From Enterococcus nangangensis (GTDB lineage: Bacteria > Bacillota > Bacilli > Lactobacillales > Enterococcaceae): a stretch of 64,000 bases of DNA. A program made the translations under genes and the position numbers. The notes below the pieces were generated by a model. That model searched no databases. It had not been told where the DNA came from and saw only the letters and a program-made list of their open reading frames with translations. This document shows positions 1-7,841 of this stretch, piece by piece. Location: NCBI RefSeq assembly GCF_005405245.1, contig NZ_BJDR01000007.1, positions 1 through 64,000 of the forward strand, read 5' to 3'. Position 1 is the first letter of the stretch, and each line of letters begins with the position of its first letter.

Positions 1-44
1 CGATTCAGCGAGCAATAAAACAGCATGCGCAAATATCAAAGAAG

Positions 45-73
45 CCCTCGGATAATTATCCGAGGGTTTTCTT
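45..73 (+). terminator. Intrinsic terminator of an upstream gene outside the window
   Basis: A perfect 22-base inverted repeat (45-66, arms of CCCTCGG plus AT-rich centre) is followed by TTTTCTT. No gene in the window precedes it, so it probably ends a plus-strand gene lying left of base 1. Confidence 0.75.
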
Positions 74-134
74 ATTTGCGAACAAACGTTATCTGAAAGT
101 CTCCTAAGAATTTAGCGCTTCTTTAAAGGACTAT

Positions 135-163
135 TTGTTGTGTGTTATGAAATTTGCTAAAAT
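135..163 (+). promoter_or_regulatory. Candidate promoter of the YitT-family gene
   Basis: TTGTTG (135-140) and TAAAAT (158-163) are separated by 17 bp, and a TG dinucleotide one base before the -10 box gives an extended -10 element. It lies about 40 bp before the start codon at 202. Confidence 0.55.
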
Positions 164-201
164 AAAAGAAGAACACCACAATTTTTTAACGGAGGTGCTC
201 C

Positions 202-1041
202 ATGAAAAAATTTACATTTAAAATTTTAAAAATTGCTTTGGCGTGTTTGCTTTTAGCTATTGCGATTAATTTATTTTTAGCGCCTCATGATATTGCGGCT
301 GGTGGCGTCAGTGGGATTGGGATTTTGCTGGAAGCCACGCTACAAATTCCCCGCGCCTTAGTGGTGCTGGTGTTAAACGTCGTCATGTTGGTCTTGGCGT
401 TATTCTTTTTAGGGAAGAAAGTTTTCTTTAACACGTTATACGGCAGTATTCTCTTTCCCTTTTTCTTGGAAATCGTTCCTGGGAAAATGGTTGCCAGTGA
501 TCGCTTGCTGTCGGTCATTGTAGGTAGTGCGATTTTTGCGGTGGGGGTAGCCACGTTGTATCAAACGAAAGCTTCTAGTGGTGGTACGACGATTCCGCCG
601 CTGATTTTTGAAAAGTATTTCCACCTCAGCACTTCGATAGGGTTACTCTTGACTGATACGGTCATTGTTTTTGCCAGTTTGTACGTTTTTGGCTTTGAAG
701 AATTTTTATTTGCGATTTTTTCCTTAGTAATTACTTCTATTGTAATGGCGTATATGGAAACCGGGTTTGATCGGAAGAAAGCGGTGATGATTTTCAGTCT
801 TAATAACACCCAAGTGATTCGCCAAACCTTGTTGGAAAAATTCGATCGCAGCTTGACGATTTTTGATGCTCGCGGGGGTCAAGCCGATGAAGGTCGGGAA
901 ATGATTTTAATTATTGTTTCCGATAAAGAATATCTCCGCGTTAAAGAACTGGTTCACGCAGTAGATCCCACGACTTTTATGGTGGCCTACAATGTTTCTG
1001 ATGTTAACGGGCGTGGCTTCACCTATCACCCGATTCAATAA
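202..1041 (+). CDS. YitT family membrane protein (DUF161/DUF2179)
   Basis: This 279-residue protein has about five hydrophobic segments in residues 8-185, including the family-typical AAGGVSGIG stretch near residue 33, followed by a soluble C-terminal domain of about 90 residues (DUF2179) with an RGGQ-like motif. That layout and length match the YitT family, inner-membrane proteins of Firmicutes with no settled function. The start is fixed by a GGAGGTG ribosome site 10 bases upstream. It is a single-gene unit between its own promoter and a terminator and converges on the AraC-type regulator. The family call is secure; the substrate or role is unknown. Confidence 0.88.
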   Translation: MKKFTFKILKIALACLLLAIAINLFLAPHDIAAGGVSGIGILLEATLQIPRALVVLVLNVVMLVLALFFLGKKVFFNTLYGSILFPFFLEIVPGKMVASDRLLSVIVGSAIFAVGVATLYQTKASSGGTTIPPLIFEKYFHLSTSIGLLLTDTVIVFASLYVFGFEEFLFAIFSLVITSIVMAYMETGFDRKKAVMIFSLNNTQVIRQTLLEKFDRSLTIFDARGGQADEGREMILIIVSDKEYLRVKELVHAVDPTTFMVAYNVSDVNGRGFTYHPIQ

Positions 1042-1094
1042 TAAAAAACTAGCAGTTCTCAGAAAAATTTTTTCTGGGAGCTGCTAATTTTTTT
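1042..1094. terminator. Bidirectional terminator between convergent genes
   Basis: Arms TAGCAG...TCTCAGAAAAA and TTTTTTCTGGGAGCTGCTA pair around a very short loop. A T-run (1088-1094) follows on the plus strand and an A-run (1043-1048) precedes it, so it can end both the YitT gene and the minus-strand AraC gene. Confidence 0.75.
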
Positions 1095-1158
1095 GTCGAA
1101 AGCAACCACAAATACGAAAGAGAAAACAGGGAACAAGAAGGCCGAGGCGCTTTAGCTA

Positions 1159-2046
1159 TCAAAGGTTTAAGAAAGGTGTTTTGTTTATTTTTTTTTGGTA
1201 TTGCTTGGGGGTAATCTGAAATTCCTTTTTAAAAGCTCTAATAAAATAGGAAGTATCAACAAAACCGCATTGTAGTGCCGCGTTACTGATGGTTTCATTT
1301 TGAGCGATATATTTTTTTGCCAATAGGAGTCTTCTTTTTAAAATATATGCATGCAAAGTGACGCCGGTATAATTTTTAAATTCCCGCGATAAGTGTCCCC
1401 GGCTGACGTATAAATTTTGAGCTAAATCTTGTACGGTAAAAGGTTCAGCGATATTTTCTTGAATATACTCGAAAGTAGCTTTAATTAATGGAGAGGTAAC
1501 CGTTACAAGCGGTTTATCTAATAATTCTTCTTGGTCAATCAAGGTTTGATTTAAAAAAATGAGTAATTCTAACATCGTGCAAAGAGCCAAGGTATCTTTG
1601 CCATAGCTTTTATCTCTTTGCAGTCTTTCAAGTTGCCGGAGATAAGGGAGGATGTCTTCTAAAGAAGTTTGAATTAAATGACTATGGTGCCCGTCGATGG
1701 ATGAAAAACAATAATCTAAGGGTGTTTGTACACTGTTATATTTTTTTAATAGGGAAGGATCCAAATAGATGAAAACACGATGGTATTTAGTGATGTTATT
1801 TAAAATGGCTTGATGAATATCATGATGATGAATCAACAAGGTATTCCCTGCCGTAAGGTGGTAGCGGGCGGTTTCAACAAAAAAATCCACTTCTCCTTCA
1901 ATTAAAAAAAATAATTCATGGAATTCGTGATAATGATTTTCTGGGTGAAAATCGACACCGTCAATAGCTTCATTTTTTTGATAATGGAGATCAAAATTTG
2001 CTGAGAGGATACTATCATTCGACTTTTTAGAAAGTATTTTATTCAT
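1159..2046 (-). CDS. AraC-family transcriptional regulator (cupin plus HTH)
   Basis: The protein has an N-terminal AraC-type cupin sensor domain rich in His (pattern NHYHEFHE near residue 35 of the shorter form, then a HHHDIHQ stretch) and a C-terminal double helix-turn-helix of about 100 residues ending in ITPKQYQKK, the usual AraC/XylS signature. The reading frame is open to a GTG at 2082, but an ATG at 2046 is preceded by AGGAG at good spacing and is preferred. It is divergent from the isomerase/dehydrogenase/GH43 operon that starts at 2204, so it most likely controls that operon in response to a sugar. The inducer cannot be read from the sequence. Confidence 0.85.
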   Translation of the reverse strand: MNKILSKKSNDSILSANFDLHYQKNEAIDGVDFHPENHYHEFHELFFLIEGEVDFFVETARYHLTAGNTLLIHHHDIHQAILNNITKYHRVFIYLDPSLLKKYNSVQTPLDYCFSSIDGHHSHLIQTSLEDILPYLRQLERLQRDKSYGKDTLALCTMLELLIFLNQTLIDQEELLDKPLVTVTSPLIKATFEYIQENIAEPFTVQDLAQNLYVSRGHLSREFKNYTGVTLHAYILKRRLLLAKKYIAQNETISNAALQCGFVDTSYFIRAFKKEFQITPKQYQKKINKTPFLNL

Positions 2047-2110
2047 GGGCGCTCCTATTTTTTTTGCAACATGTGACTTCACTAGAATAATAGCACAAAA
2101 GTCCTATTTT

Positions 2111-2139
2111 TTGTTCACTTTGGGGATTTAGTTTAATAT
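2111..2139 (+). promoter_or_regulatory. Candidate promoter of the 2204-6776 sugar operon
   Basis: TTGTTC (2111-2116) and TAATAT (2134-2139) are 17 bp apart in the gap between the divergent AraC gene and the operon. The start point would fall near 2146, leaving a leader of about 58 bases. Confidence 0.45.
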
Positions 2140-2162
2140 TTTGTTACTTTACAATGGTCTTA

Positions 2163-2176
2163 TTAAAGCGCTTAAC
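2163..2176 (+). promoter_or_regulatory. cre-like / LacI-type palindromic site
   Basis: The sequence TTAAAGCGCTTAAC contains the palindromic core AAGCGCTT and agrees with most positions of the CcpA cre consensus TGWAANCGNTNWCA, but not with its second and last two bases. It lies just downstream of the predicted start point, where repression would be expected. Identification rests on sequence alone. Confidence 0.35.
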
Positions 2177-2203
2177 TAAAAATAAAAAGGAGCATTATGG
2201 ATA

Positions 2204-3082
2204 ATGAAAAATAATTTTACGATTACAGGCTTTGCTGACGAAATTAGTGGCGATTTGGCTACACAAATTCGTGTGTTAAAAGAAAATAAAATCAGTCATC
2301 TTGAATTACGAGCTATTGCTGGTAAAAACGTTAGTGATTTCACGCTTGAGGAAGCGGAGCATTACGTTGACATCTTAAATGAAAATCAAATCAAAGTGTC
2401 AAGTATCGGTTCGCCAATTGGAAAAATTGGGATTGAAGATGATTTTGCAGCGCATCTAGAAAAATTCAAACATGTATTAGCGATTGCGCGTATTTTTAAA
2501 GCGCCTTACATTCGGATGTTCAGCTTCTTTATGGAAAATGAAAAAAATCCTGACGATTACAAAGACAAAGTTGTAGCACGGTGGCAACAATTTTTAGCCA
2601 GTGCTAAAGCCTATCCTGAAATCACTCTTTTGCATGAAAATGAAAAAGGTATTTATGGTGATACCCCTGAACGTTGTGCAGCACTACTGGAAGCTTTAAA
2701 TGACGATCAAGTGAAAGTCGCCTTTGACCCAGCGAATTTTGTTCAATGTGAAGTGGAAGTTTATCCTCACGCTTTTGACATGTTAAAAGAAAAAATCGCG
2801 TATTTGCATATCAAAGATGCGCTTTATGCTAACCACAAAGTAACGCCAGCGGGTCTCGGGGATGGTAAAGTTGCAGACGTCTTAAAAGGATTAGTAGTCC
2901 AAAATTTTGAAGGCTTTGCGTCTTTAGAACCACATTTATCGATTTTTGATGGCTTTGCTCAATTGGAAAAAGAAAATGTTTCAATTGAACCAAGCGACTC
3001 TGATGGTGAAAAATTATTTACTGTGGCTAGTAACGCTTTGAAAAAAATTCTTGTTGAAGAGATGGATCAGGAGTGGAAATAA
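2204..3082 (+). CDS. Sugar phosphate isomerase/epimerase family TIM-barrel protein
   Basis: This 292-residue protein is an AP-endonuclease-2/xylose-isomerase-like TIM barrel. Candidate divalent-metal ligands typical of the fold are visible: Glu in LLHENEKG, Asp in VAFDPANF, His in YLHIKDA and Glu in SLEPH. Such proteins isomerise or epimerise keto-sugars or inositol derivatives, often alongside Gfo/Idh/MocA dehydrogenases as here. AAGGAG lies 11 bases before the ATG; a five-codon reading frame (ATG at 2197, stop overlapping the start region) sits between them. The stop shares one base with the start of the next gene (TAATG), showing translational coupling. The exact substrate is unknown. Confidence 0.85.
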   Translation: MKNNFTITGFADEISGDLATQIRVLKENKISHLELRAIAGKNVSDFTLEEAEHYVDILNENQIKVSSIGSPIGKIGIEDDFAAHLEKFKHVLAIARIFKAPYIRMFSFFMENEKNPDDYKDKVVARWQQFLASAKAYPEITLLHENEKGIYGDTPERCAALLEALNDDQVKVAFDPANFVQCEVEVYPHAFDMLKEKIAYLHIKDALYANHKVTPAGLGDGKVADVLKGLVVQNFEGFASLEPHLSIFDGFAQLEKENVSIEPSDSDGEKLFTVASNALKKILVEEMDQEWK

Positions 3083-4242
3083 TGGAAAAAGTTAGAATTG
3101 CAATCATTGGGGTTGGGAATATTGGGAATCTTCATGCCGGATACTTGTCCAACAACGAAATTAAAGGAGCAGAGTTAGTAGCCTTTTGCGACATTAATCC
3201 CGATAAATTGGTGGTGGCTAAACGTAAATACGGTGAAAATTATAAATTTTATGACTCTGTCCAACAAGTACTAGCTGATGAAGCAATTGATGCGGTTATC
3301 ATTTCAACGCCACATTATGATCATCCAGTCATCGCCATGGCTGCTTTAAAAGCAGGCAAACACGTCTTAAGCGAAAAACCAGCGGGTGTTTACACGAAAA
3401 AAGTCCGCGAGTTAATCGAAGAGTCCAAAAAGTATCCTGAATTGACGTTTGCTTTGATGTATAATCAACGAATGAATCCTACTTACCGAAAAGCTAAAGA
3501 GCTAGTCGAAGCAGGTGAAATTGGTGAACTGCGCCGCACTAACTGGATTATTACCAATTGGTATCGTTCGCAAAGTTATTATAATTCAGGGGGTTGGCGC
3601 GCAACTTGGGCCGGTGAAGGCGGCGGCGTGCTACTTAATCAAGATCCACATCAATTGGATTTATGGCAGTGGATTTGCGGCATGCCAAAACGAGTGATGG
3701 GTTTTGCTTACTTTGGAAAACTCCGCGATGTGGAAGTTGAAACGGACGTTACAGCTTACGTGGAGTATGCAAATGGAGCTACCGGTGTTTTTGTAACAAC
3801 GACGACGGAGACTCCAGGAACCAATCGTTTTGAAATCGTTGGCTCAAAAGGAAAAATCGTCATTGAAGATAATCAATTAAAATTCTGGCAAACTCGTGTG
3901 GATGAAGCAGAATGGAATGCCACTTATGAAGGCGGCTTTGGAGAACCAGAAGTCTGGGAAATCAAAGTGCCAACAACCTTTGATAGCGCCAGCGGTCATT
4001 CAAAAGTTGTTCAAAATTTTGTGAATAATATTTTGACTGGCGAAGAATTGAAATCACCAGGGGTTGAAGGCATTAATGGCTTAATGATTTCAAATGCGAT
4101 TCACTTATCTGCTTGGCAAGAACGTTGGGTTGATTTGCCAATTGATGAAGATTTATTCTTTGAAGAGCTGCAAAAAAGAATTGCAACGTCAAAACTGAAA
4201 ACGGTAGAAGAAAAAGTTTTAGATACGGAAAATACCTATTAA
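3082..4242 (+). CDS. Gfo/Idh/MocA family oxidoreductase (first of two)
   Basis: The N-terminal Rossmann fold begins with VRIAIIGVGNIGNLHAGYL, giving the GxGxxG NAD(P)-binding motif, and the catalytic-lysine motif appears as SEKPAG near residue 97. The C-terminal alpha/beta domain follows, for a length near 386 residues, normal for the family. The ATG at 3082 overlaps the preceding stop and has AGGAG at 3069-3073; a GTG three codons upstream is less likely. It is the second gene of the operon. The enzyme should oxidise or reduce a sugar or polyol hydroxyl with NAD(P); with the neighbouring isomerase this suggests a pathway that interconverts a non-standard sugar. The substrate is inferred only as carbohydrate. 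Confidence 0.87.
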   Translation: MEKVRIAIIGVGNIGNLHAGYLSNNEIKGAELVAFCDINPDKLVVAKRKYGENYKFYDSVQQVLADEAIDAVIISTPHYDHPVIAMAALKAGKHVLSEKPAGVYTKKVRELIEESKKYPELTFALMYNQRMNPTYRKAKELVEAGEIGELRRTNWIITNWYRSQSYYNSGGWRATWAGEGGGVLLNQDPHQLDLWQWICGMPKRVMGFAYFGKLRDVEVETDVTAYVEYANGATGVFVTTTTETPGTNRFEIVGSKGKIVIEDNQLKFWQTRVDEAEWNATYEGGFGEPEVWEIKVPTTFDSASGHSKVVQNFVNNILTGEELKSPGVEGINGLMISNAIHLSAWQERWVDLPIDEDLFFEELQKRIATSKLKTVEEKVLDTENTY

Positions 4243-4260
4243 TTACAAAGAAGGGATAAG

Positions 4261-5265
4261 ATGATTCGTTTTGGAATAATCGGCTGTGGTGCGATTTCTA
4301 ATACCCACGCTTCAGCGATTGCACAGCTGGATGGTGCGATGTTTGGCGCGTGTTGTGATATCAACGTGACACGCGGTCAAGCTTTTGCTCAGAAAAATAA
4401 TTGTCGCTTTTACGATGATTATCACGCCCTTTTGGCTGATAAAACGTTGGATGCCGTCATCATTGCAACGCCACATTATTTACATGCGACAATGAGCTTG
4501 GCAAGTTTGGCAGCAGGTAAACACGTCTTGTGTGAAAAACCAATGGCCACCACGAAAGAAGATGCAGCTGCTTTAGCGATTGCCGTTGAAAAAAGTAAAA
4601 AAGTCTACGCGGTTTGTTTCCAAAATAGATTTAATCCACCTTTTATTAAGTTGAAAAAAATGATTGAGCAAAATAAGTTTGGTAACTTAAACGGTGTGAA
4701 GTGTGAACTGACTTGGCATCGGGATCAGGCCTATTATGCAGCTGCTGACTGGAAAGGTTCTTTAGTCCAAGAAGGCGGTGGTGTTTTAATTAATCAAGGG
4801 ATTCATACGCTTGATGCCATTACTTGGTTTATTGCTCCTCTTGATAAAATTAAAGGGAAAATTATGACTAGCTTACTGGAAGATGTCATTGAAGTTGAGG
4901 ATGCAGCGATGGCCACCGGCTTAATCGGTGAGATTCCGATTGTCATTCATGCTTCTAACAATTTTTCTTCCAGCCCTTCGCCAACTATTACTTTTGATTT
5001 TGAAAAATCATCGATTGTGTTATCCATGGAAACCTTGATGATTGATGGTCAAGTAGTCGATATTCAAAGCATCACCCAATCTGCTGAGCATAAGGCACAG
5101 TGGGGGGACAGTCATAAGCGTTTAATTGAAGCATTTTGTCATCGGCTTAATGGACAATACGCTTTGAATGATGAGTATTTACCGGGATTGGACGCGCGGT
5201 ACGCTCTGGCTATCATTTGGGGAATCTATGATTCCAATCAGCTGAACCGCTGGGTTACTTTATGA
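4261..5265 (+). CDS. Gfo/Idh/MocA family oxidoreductase (second of two)
   Basis: The 334-residue protein starts with MIRFGIIGCGAISNTHA (Rossmann GxGxxx motif) and carries the CEKPMA catalytic-lysine motif near residue 95, then a GGGVLINQGIHTLD block typical of the C-terminal domain. It is clearly a paralogue of the preceding gene (both contain an ATPHY block and a GGGVL block) but about 50 residues shorter at the C-terminus. An AAGGG ribosome site lies before the ATG. Two adjacent dehydrogenases of this family with a TIM-barrel isomerase usually act as successive oxidation/reduction steps on one sugar; that reading is inference. Confidence 0.87.
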   Translation: MIRFGIIGCGAISNTHASAIAQLDGAMFGACCDINVTRGQAFAQKNNCRFYDDYHALLADKTLDAVIIATPHYLHATMSLASLAAGKHVLCEKPMATTKEDAAALAIAVEKSKKVYAVCFQNRFNPPFIKLKKMIEQNKFGNLNGVKCELTWHRDQAYYAAADWKGSLVQEGGGVLINQGIHTLDAITWFIAPLDKIKGKIMTSLLEDVIEVEDAAMATGLIGEIPIVIHASNNFSSSPSPTITFDFEKSSIVLSMETLMIDGQVVDIQSITQSAEHKAQWGDSHKRLIEAFCHRLNGQYALNDEYLPGLDARYALAIIWGIYDSNQLNRWVTL

Positions 5266-5329
5266 TAAATTAGTAGGGGATAGGTATATTAATAGTACTG
5301 TCAATGTGTAGAATTTAAGGAGGTTAACG

Positions 5330-6776
5330 ATGAAAAAACAAGGATTTAATCCTTATATGCCCTCGTGGGAATATGTTCCAGATGGAGAGCCCCACGTGTT
5401 TGGGGACAGAGTATATGTGTATGGCTCTCATGATCGGTTTAACGGCTATGCTTATTGCTTAAATGATTATATTTGCTATTCTGCTTCAGTGAATGATTTG
5501 ACTGATTGGCAATACGAAGGGGTCATTTTCAAAAAAAACAGATGATCCAGAAAATAGAGATGGGGATATGTGCTTATTTGCTCCGGATGTTACACAAGGG
5601 CCAGATGGCAGATACTACCTATATTATGTTTTAAGTCATGCGCCAATTGTCTCCGTTGCTGTTTGCGATACGCCTGCAGGAAAATACGAATTTTATGGCT
5701 ATGTAAAGTATCCTGATGGAACGCGTTTAGGGGAAGCTGCGACAGATGAGCCACAATTTGATCCCGGCGTTTTAACGGAAGAAAAGCGGGTCTATCTTTA
5801 TACCGGATTTTCCATGCCGCATGACAAAACCAGACACGGTGCGATGGTGACCGAACTAGAAGAAGATATGCTCACGGTGAAGACTAATCCTGAGTACATT
5901 GTACCAAGTAAACCTTATGGGGAAGGAACGGGCTATGAAGGTCATGAATTTTTTGAAGCTTCTTCCATTCGCAAAGTAGGCGATACGTATTACTTTGTGT
6001 ACTCCTCTGTTGTCAATCATGAATTATGTTATGCGACAAGCAAGTTTCCAAATCGTGATTTTGTCTATCGCGGAGTTATTGTAAGCAACAATGATTCACA
6101 TATTGATACTTACAAACCAGCAACGATGACGACGGCGTACGGTGGAAACAACCACGGAGGAATTGAAAAAATTAATGGCGCATGGTACATTTTTTATCAT
6201 CGCCATACGAATGGTACAAACTTCAGCCGGCAAGGGTTAATAGAACCCATCACTATTTTGGCGGATGGCACGATTCCGCAAGTAGAGATGACTTCTTGTG
6301 GCCCTAATAATGGTCCTTTACGAGGGGAAGGAACATATCCTGCTTATATTGCTTGTAATTTATTCGGTGCCACTCCTGAAGCTACTGTAGGTGCCCCAGG
6401 CGATTTCATGGACGCACGTTTTCCACGGATTACCCAAGAAGGGCGCGATGGCGATCAAGAGCCAGGTTATATTTCAAATCTTCGCAAGGGAACAGTCATG
6501 GGCTTTAAATATTTTGATTGTCAAAATACGGTCTTAAAAAGTTTGACAACGCGGGGATCTAATTTAACGAATATTGAAATTGCCACAGCATGGGATGGGA
6601 AAGCAATAGCTACAGTTAATTTAGCTGGGAGTACTGAATGGCGGACACATGACGTGAACGTATTGCTACCAGACGGTGTACAAGCAATTTATATTCGCTA
6701 CAATGGCTTAGGAAGATTATCCTTAAAAGAATTTACCCTAGAAAAAGTTACAATTGATAATCCAGCAACAAATTAA
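5330..6776 (+). pseudogene. GH43 family glycosidase gene, split by a frameshift in an A8 tract
   Basis: Two frames join into one GH43 protein of about 480 residues. The first part (5330-5545, 71 codons) ends at TGA shortly after AAAAAAAA (5531-5538). Dropping one A continues without interruption through KTDDPENRDGDMCLFAPDV into the frame that is open to 6776. GH43 landmarks include the N-terminal SWEYVPDGEPHVFGDRVYVYGSHD-type blade, FAPDVT (pKa-modulating Asp) and EFFEASS (general-acid Glu); a C-terminal beta-sandwich of about 130 residues resembles a CBM6-type module. There is no signal peptide. An intact enzyme would remove arabinofuranosyl or xylosyl groups. A strong AAGGAGG site precedes the start. 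The extra A may be a real mutation, slippage-based switching or a sequencing error. Confidence 0.85.
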
Positions 6777-6812
6777 TCTACAAAAAGCTGCTGTCTTCTT
6801 AAAATTTCCGAG

Positions 6813-6841
6813 TTGACTCACCAAAAATCTTGTGCTATCTT
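6813..6841 (+). promoter_or_regulatory. Candidate promoter for the gdx leader
   Basis: TTGACT (6813-6818) and TATCTT (6836-6841) are 17 bp apart. If used, transcription would start near 6848, so the CTTGTGC/GCACAAG inverted repeat at 6829-6851 would lie partly in promoter DNA and not form an RNA stem. Confidence 0.45.
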
Positions 6842-6844
6842 AAT

Positions 6845-6930
6845 GCACAAGGTAATCATTCTGCCGCCGGGCAGCACCGCGTTTTCATCCTTTAGGCTAA
6901 ATAGGATGAAGGCGCGGTGTTTTTTATTTT
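6845..6930 (+). promoter_or_regulatory. Structured leader with terminator before gdx; candidate guanidine riboswitch
   Basis: The leader holds a small hairpin CTGCC-GCCG-GGCAG (6861-6874), followed at once by a long terminator hairpin: CACCGCG and TTCATCCT (6875-6891) pair with AGGATGAA and CGCGGTG (6903-6919), then a T-run. An intrinsic terminator directly ahead of a guanidinium exporter gene is what transcriptional guanidine riboswitches look like. The short size and GCCGCCGGGCAGCACCGC-type core make me think of the guanidine-IV (mepA) class, but this class call is from memory and unverified. Confidence 0.5.
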
Positions 6931-6946
6931 AAGGAGAGAAAAAAAG

Positions 6947-7264
6947 ATGGCATGGTTTTACTTAGTAGTAGCGGGGATTTTTGAAGTAGTATGGGCGACT
7001 TTTATGAAGATGAGTGACGGTTTCCGTAAGCCCAGTATGACCACTTTAACCATTATCGGGATGGTTATTAGTTTTATTTGTTTGGCAAAAGCGACGCACC
7101 GTTTGCCTATGAGTATTGCCTATCCTTTATGGACGGGAATTGGTGCAGTGGGGAGTGTGGTGATTGGCGTTACTTTCTTTGGTGATCGTTTGAGTGGCAG
7201 CACTTGGTTTTTTGTCGGAGTACTTTTAATCGGTATTATCGGACTAAAAATTACTAGTCATTAA
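6947..7264 (+). CDS. gdx: SMR-family guanidinium exporter (Gdx/SugE type)
   Basis: A 105-residue protein with four transmembrane helices. The helix-1 sequence FEVVWATFMK carries the conserved Glu of SMR transporters, and the block KATHRLPMSIAYPLWTGIGAVGS is the Gdx/SugE-type signature rather than the EmrE type. Gdx proteins export guanidinium in exchange for protons as dual-topology dimers. The ATG at 6947 has AAGGAG 12-17 bases upstream; an upstream in-frame start at 6917 lies inside the terminator hairpin and is rejected. Expression is probably controlled by the terminator-containing leader. It appears to be a single-gene unit. Confidence 0.85.
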   Translation: MAWFYLVVAGIFEVVWATFMKMSDGFRKPSMTTLTIIGMVISFICLAKATHRLPMSIAYPLWTGIGAVGSVVIGVTFFGDRLSGSTWFFVGVLLIGIIGLKITSH

Positions 7265-7345
7265 ATAAAGCTTACTTTGGGACTCTACGCAACGTGGATT
7301 GTTTTTTCGCCGACCCGCCCCCATAATAAAGGCGAGGTGAATATA

Positions 7346-7840
7346 ATGGAAGAAAATAAATCAACAATAAATCCCATGAATCAGGAAACGGTGATTGCCG
7401 TGCCAGATTATCAACAAGTGGACGGTCGTAACGCCTACGCTTCCGCGATTACGGAAATTACCCTAGGCACACCGAAGCTTGCCGTCAATCAAAAAATGGA
7501 AATCGCTGCTCAAATTTGGCAAAAGGATGCTGACGGCCAGCCAACTTTAGCGCTGGAACTACCGGTGCACCAAGTGTTGGACTTAGGGATTATCGTGACC
7601 CAAACCATGTTACATTTTAAAGAAGCTTATCGTTTTCCTAAAATGTATCCGGAAAATCAACCAGTTTTGGCGCGAGTAGGACTGCAAGGAAGTGCCATGA
7701 CGGTGCAAGTCAATGAAGAGAATCCTGAGGTGGTAGCGGACTTGAAAAAATTTGATCAAGCGTTAGCGAATTTAGGCGAGTTGACGGGTGAGCGTTTACG
7801 GGTCTTAACCCGCCTAATCAATGAATTGGCGGAGTATTAA
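7346..7840 (+). CDS. DUF6530-like protein of unknown function
   Basis: The 164-residue soluble protein has no signal peptide or membrane helix. Recognisable family-like blocks are the VDGRNAYAS segment near residue 30, the LPVHQVLDLGIIVTQTMLHFKEAYRFPKMY segment in the middle and GERLRVLTRLINEL at the C-terminus; I recall this as the DUF6530 family, without known activity. The ATG at 7346 follows GAGGTG at 7334-7339. One base separates its stop from the ATG of the AAA/VWA gene, so the two are translationally coupled and probably act together. The family number is from memory and should be checked. Confidence 0.7.
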   Translation: MEENKSTINPMNQETVIAVPDYQQVDGRNAYASAITEITLGTPKLAVNQKMEIAAQIWQKDADGQPTLALELPVHQVLDLGIIVTQTMLHFKEAYRFPKMYPENQPVLARVGLQGSAMTVQVNEENPEVVADLKKFDQALANLGELTGERLRVLTRLINELAEY

Positions 7841-7841
7841 G

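Noticed and set aside
3515-3697. Short internal frame within the first dehydrogenase gene
   Set aside because: It is fully contained in a conserved gene in another frame and has no ribosome site.
6829-6851. CTTGTGC/GCACAAG stem as helix P1 of the gdx riboswitch
   Set aside because: The best promoter (TTGACT-17-TATCTT) overlaps it, so it may never be transcribed in full; it is not used to define the leader element.
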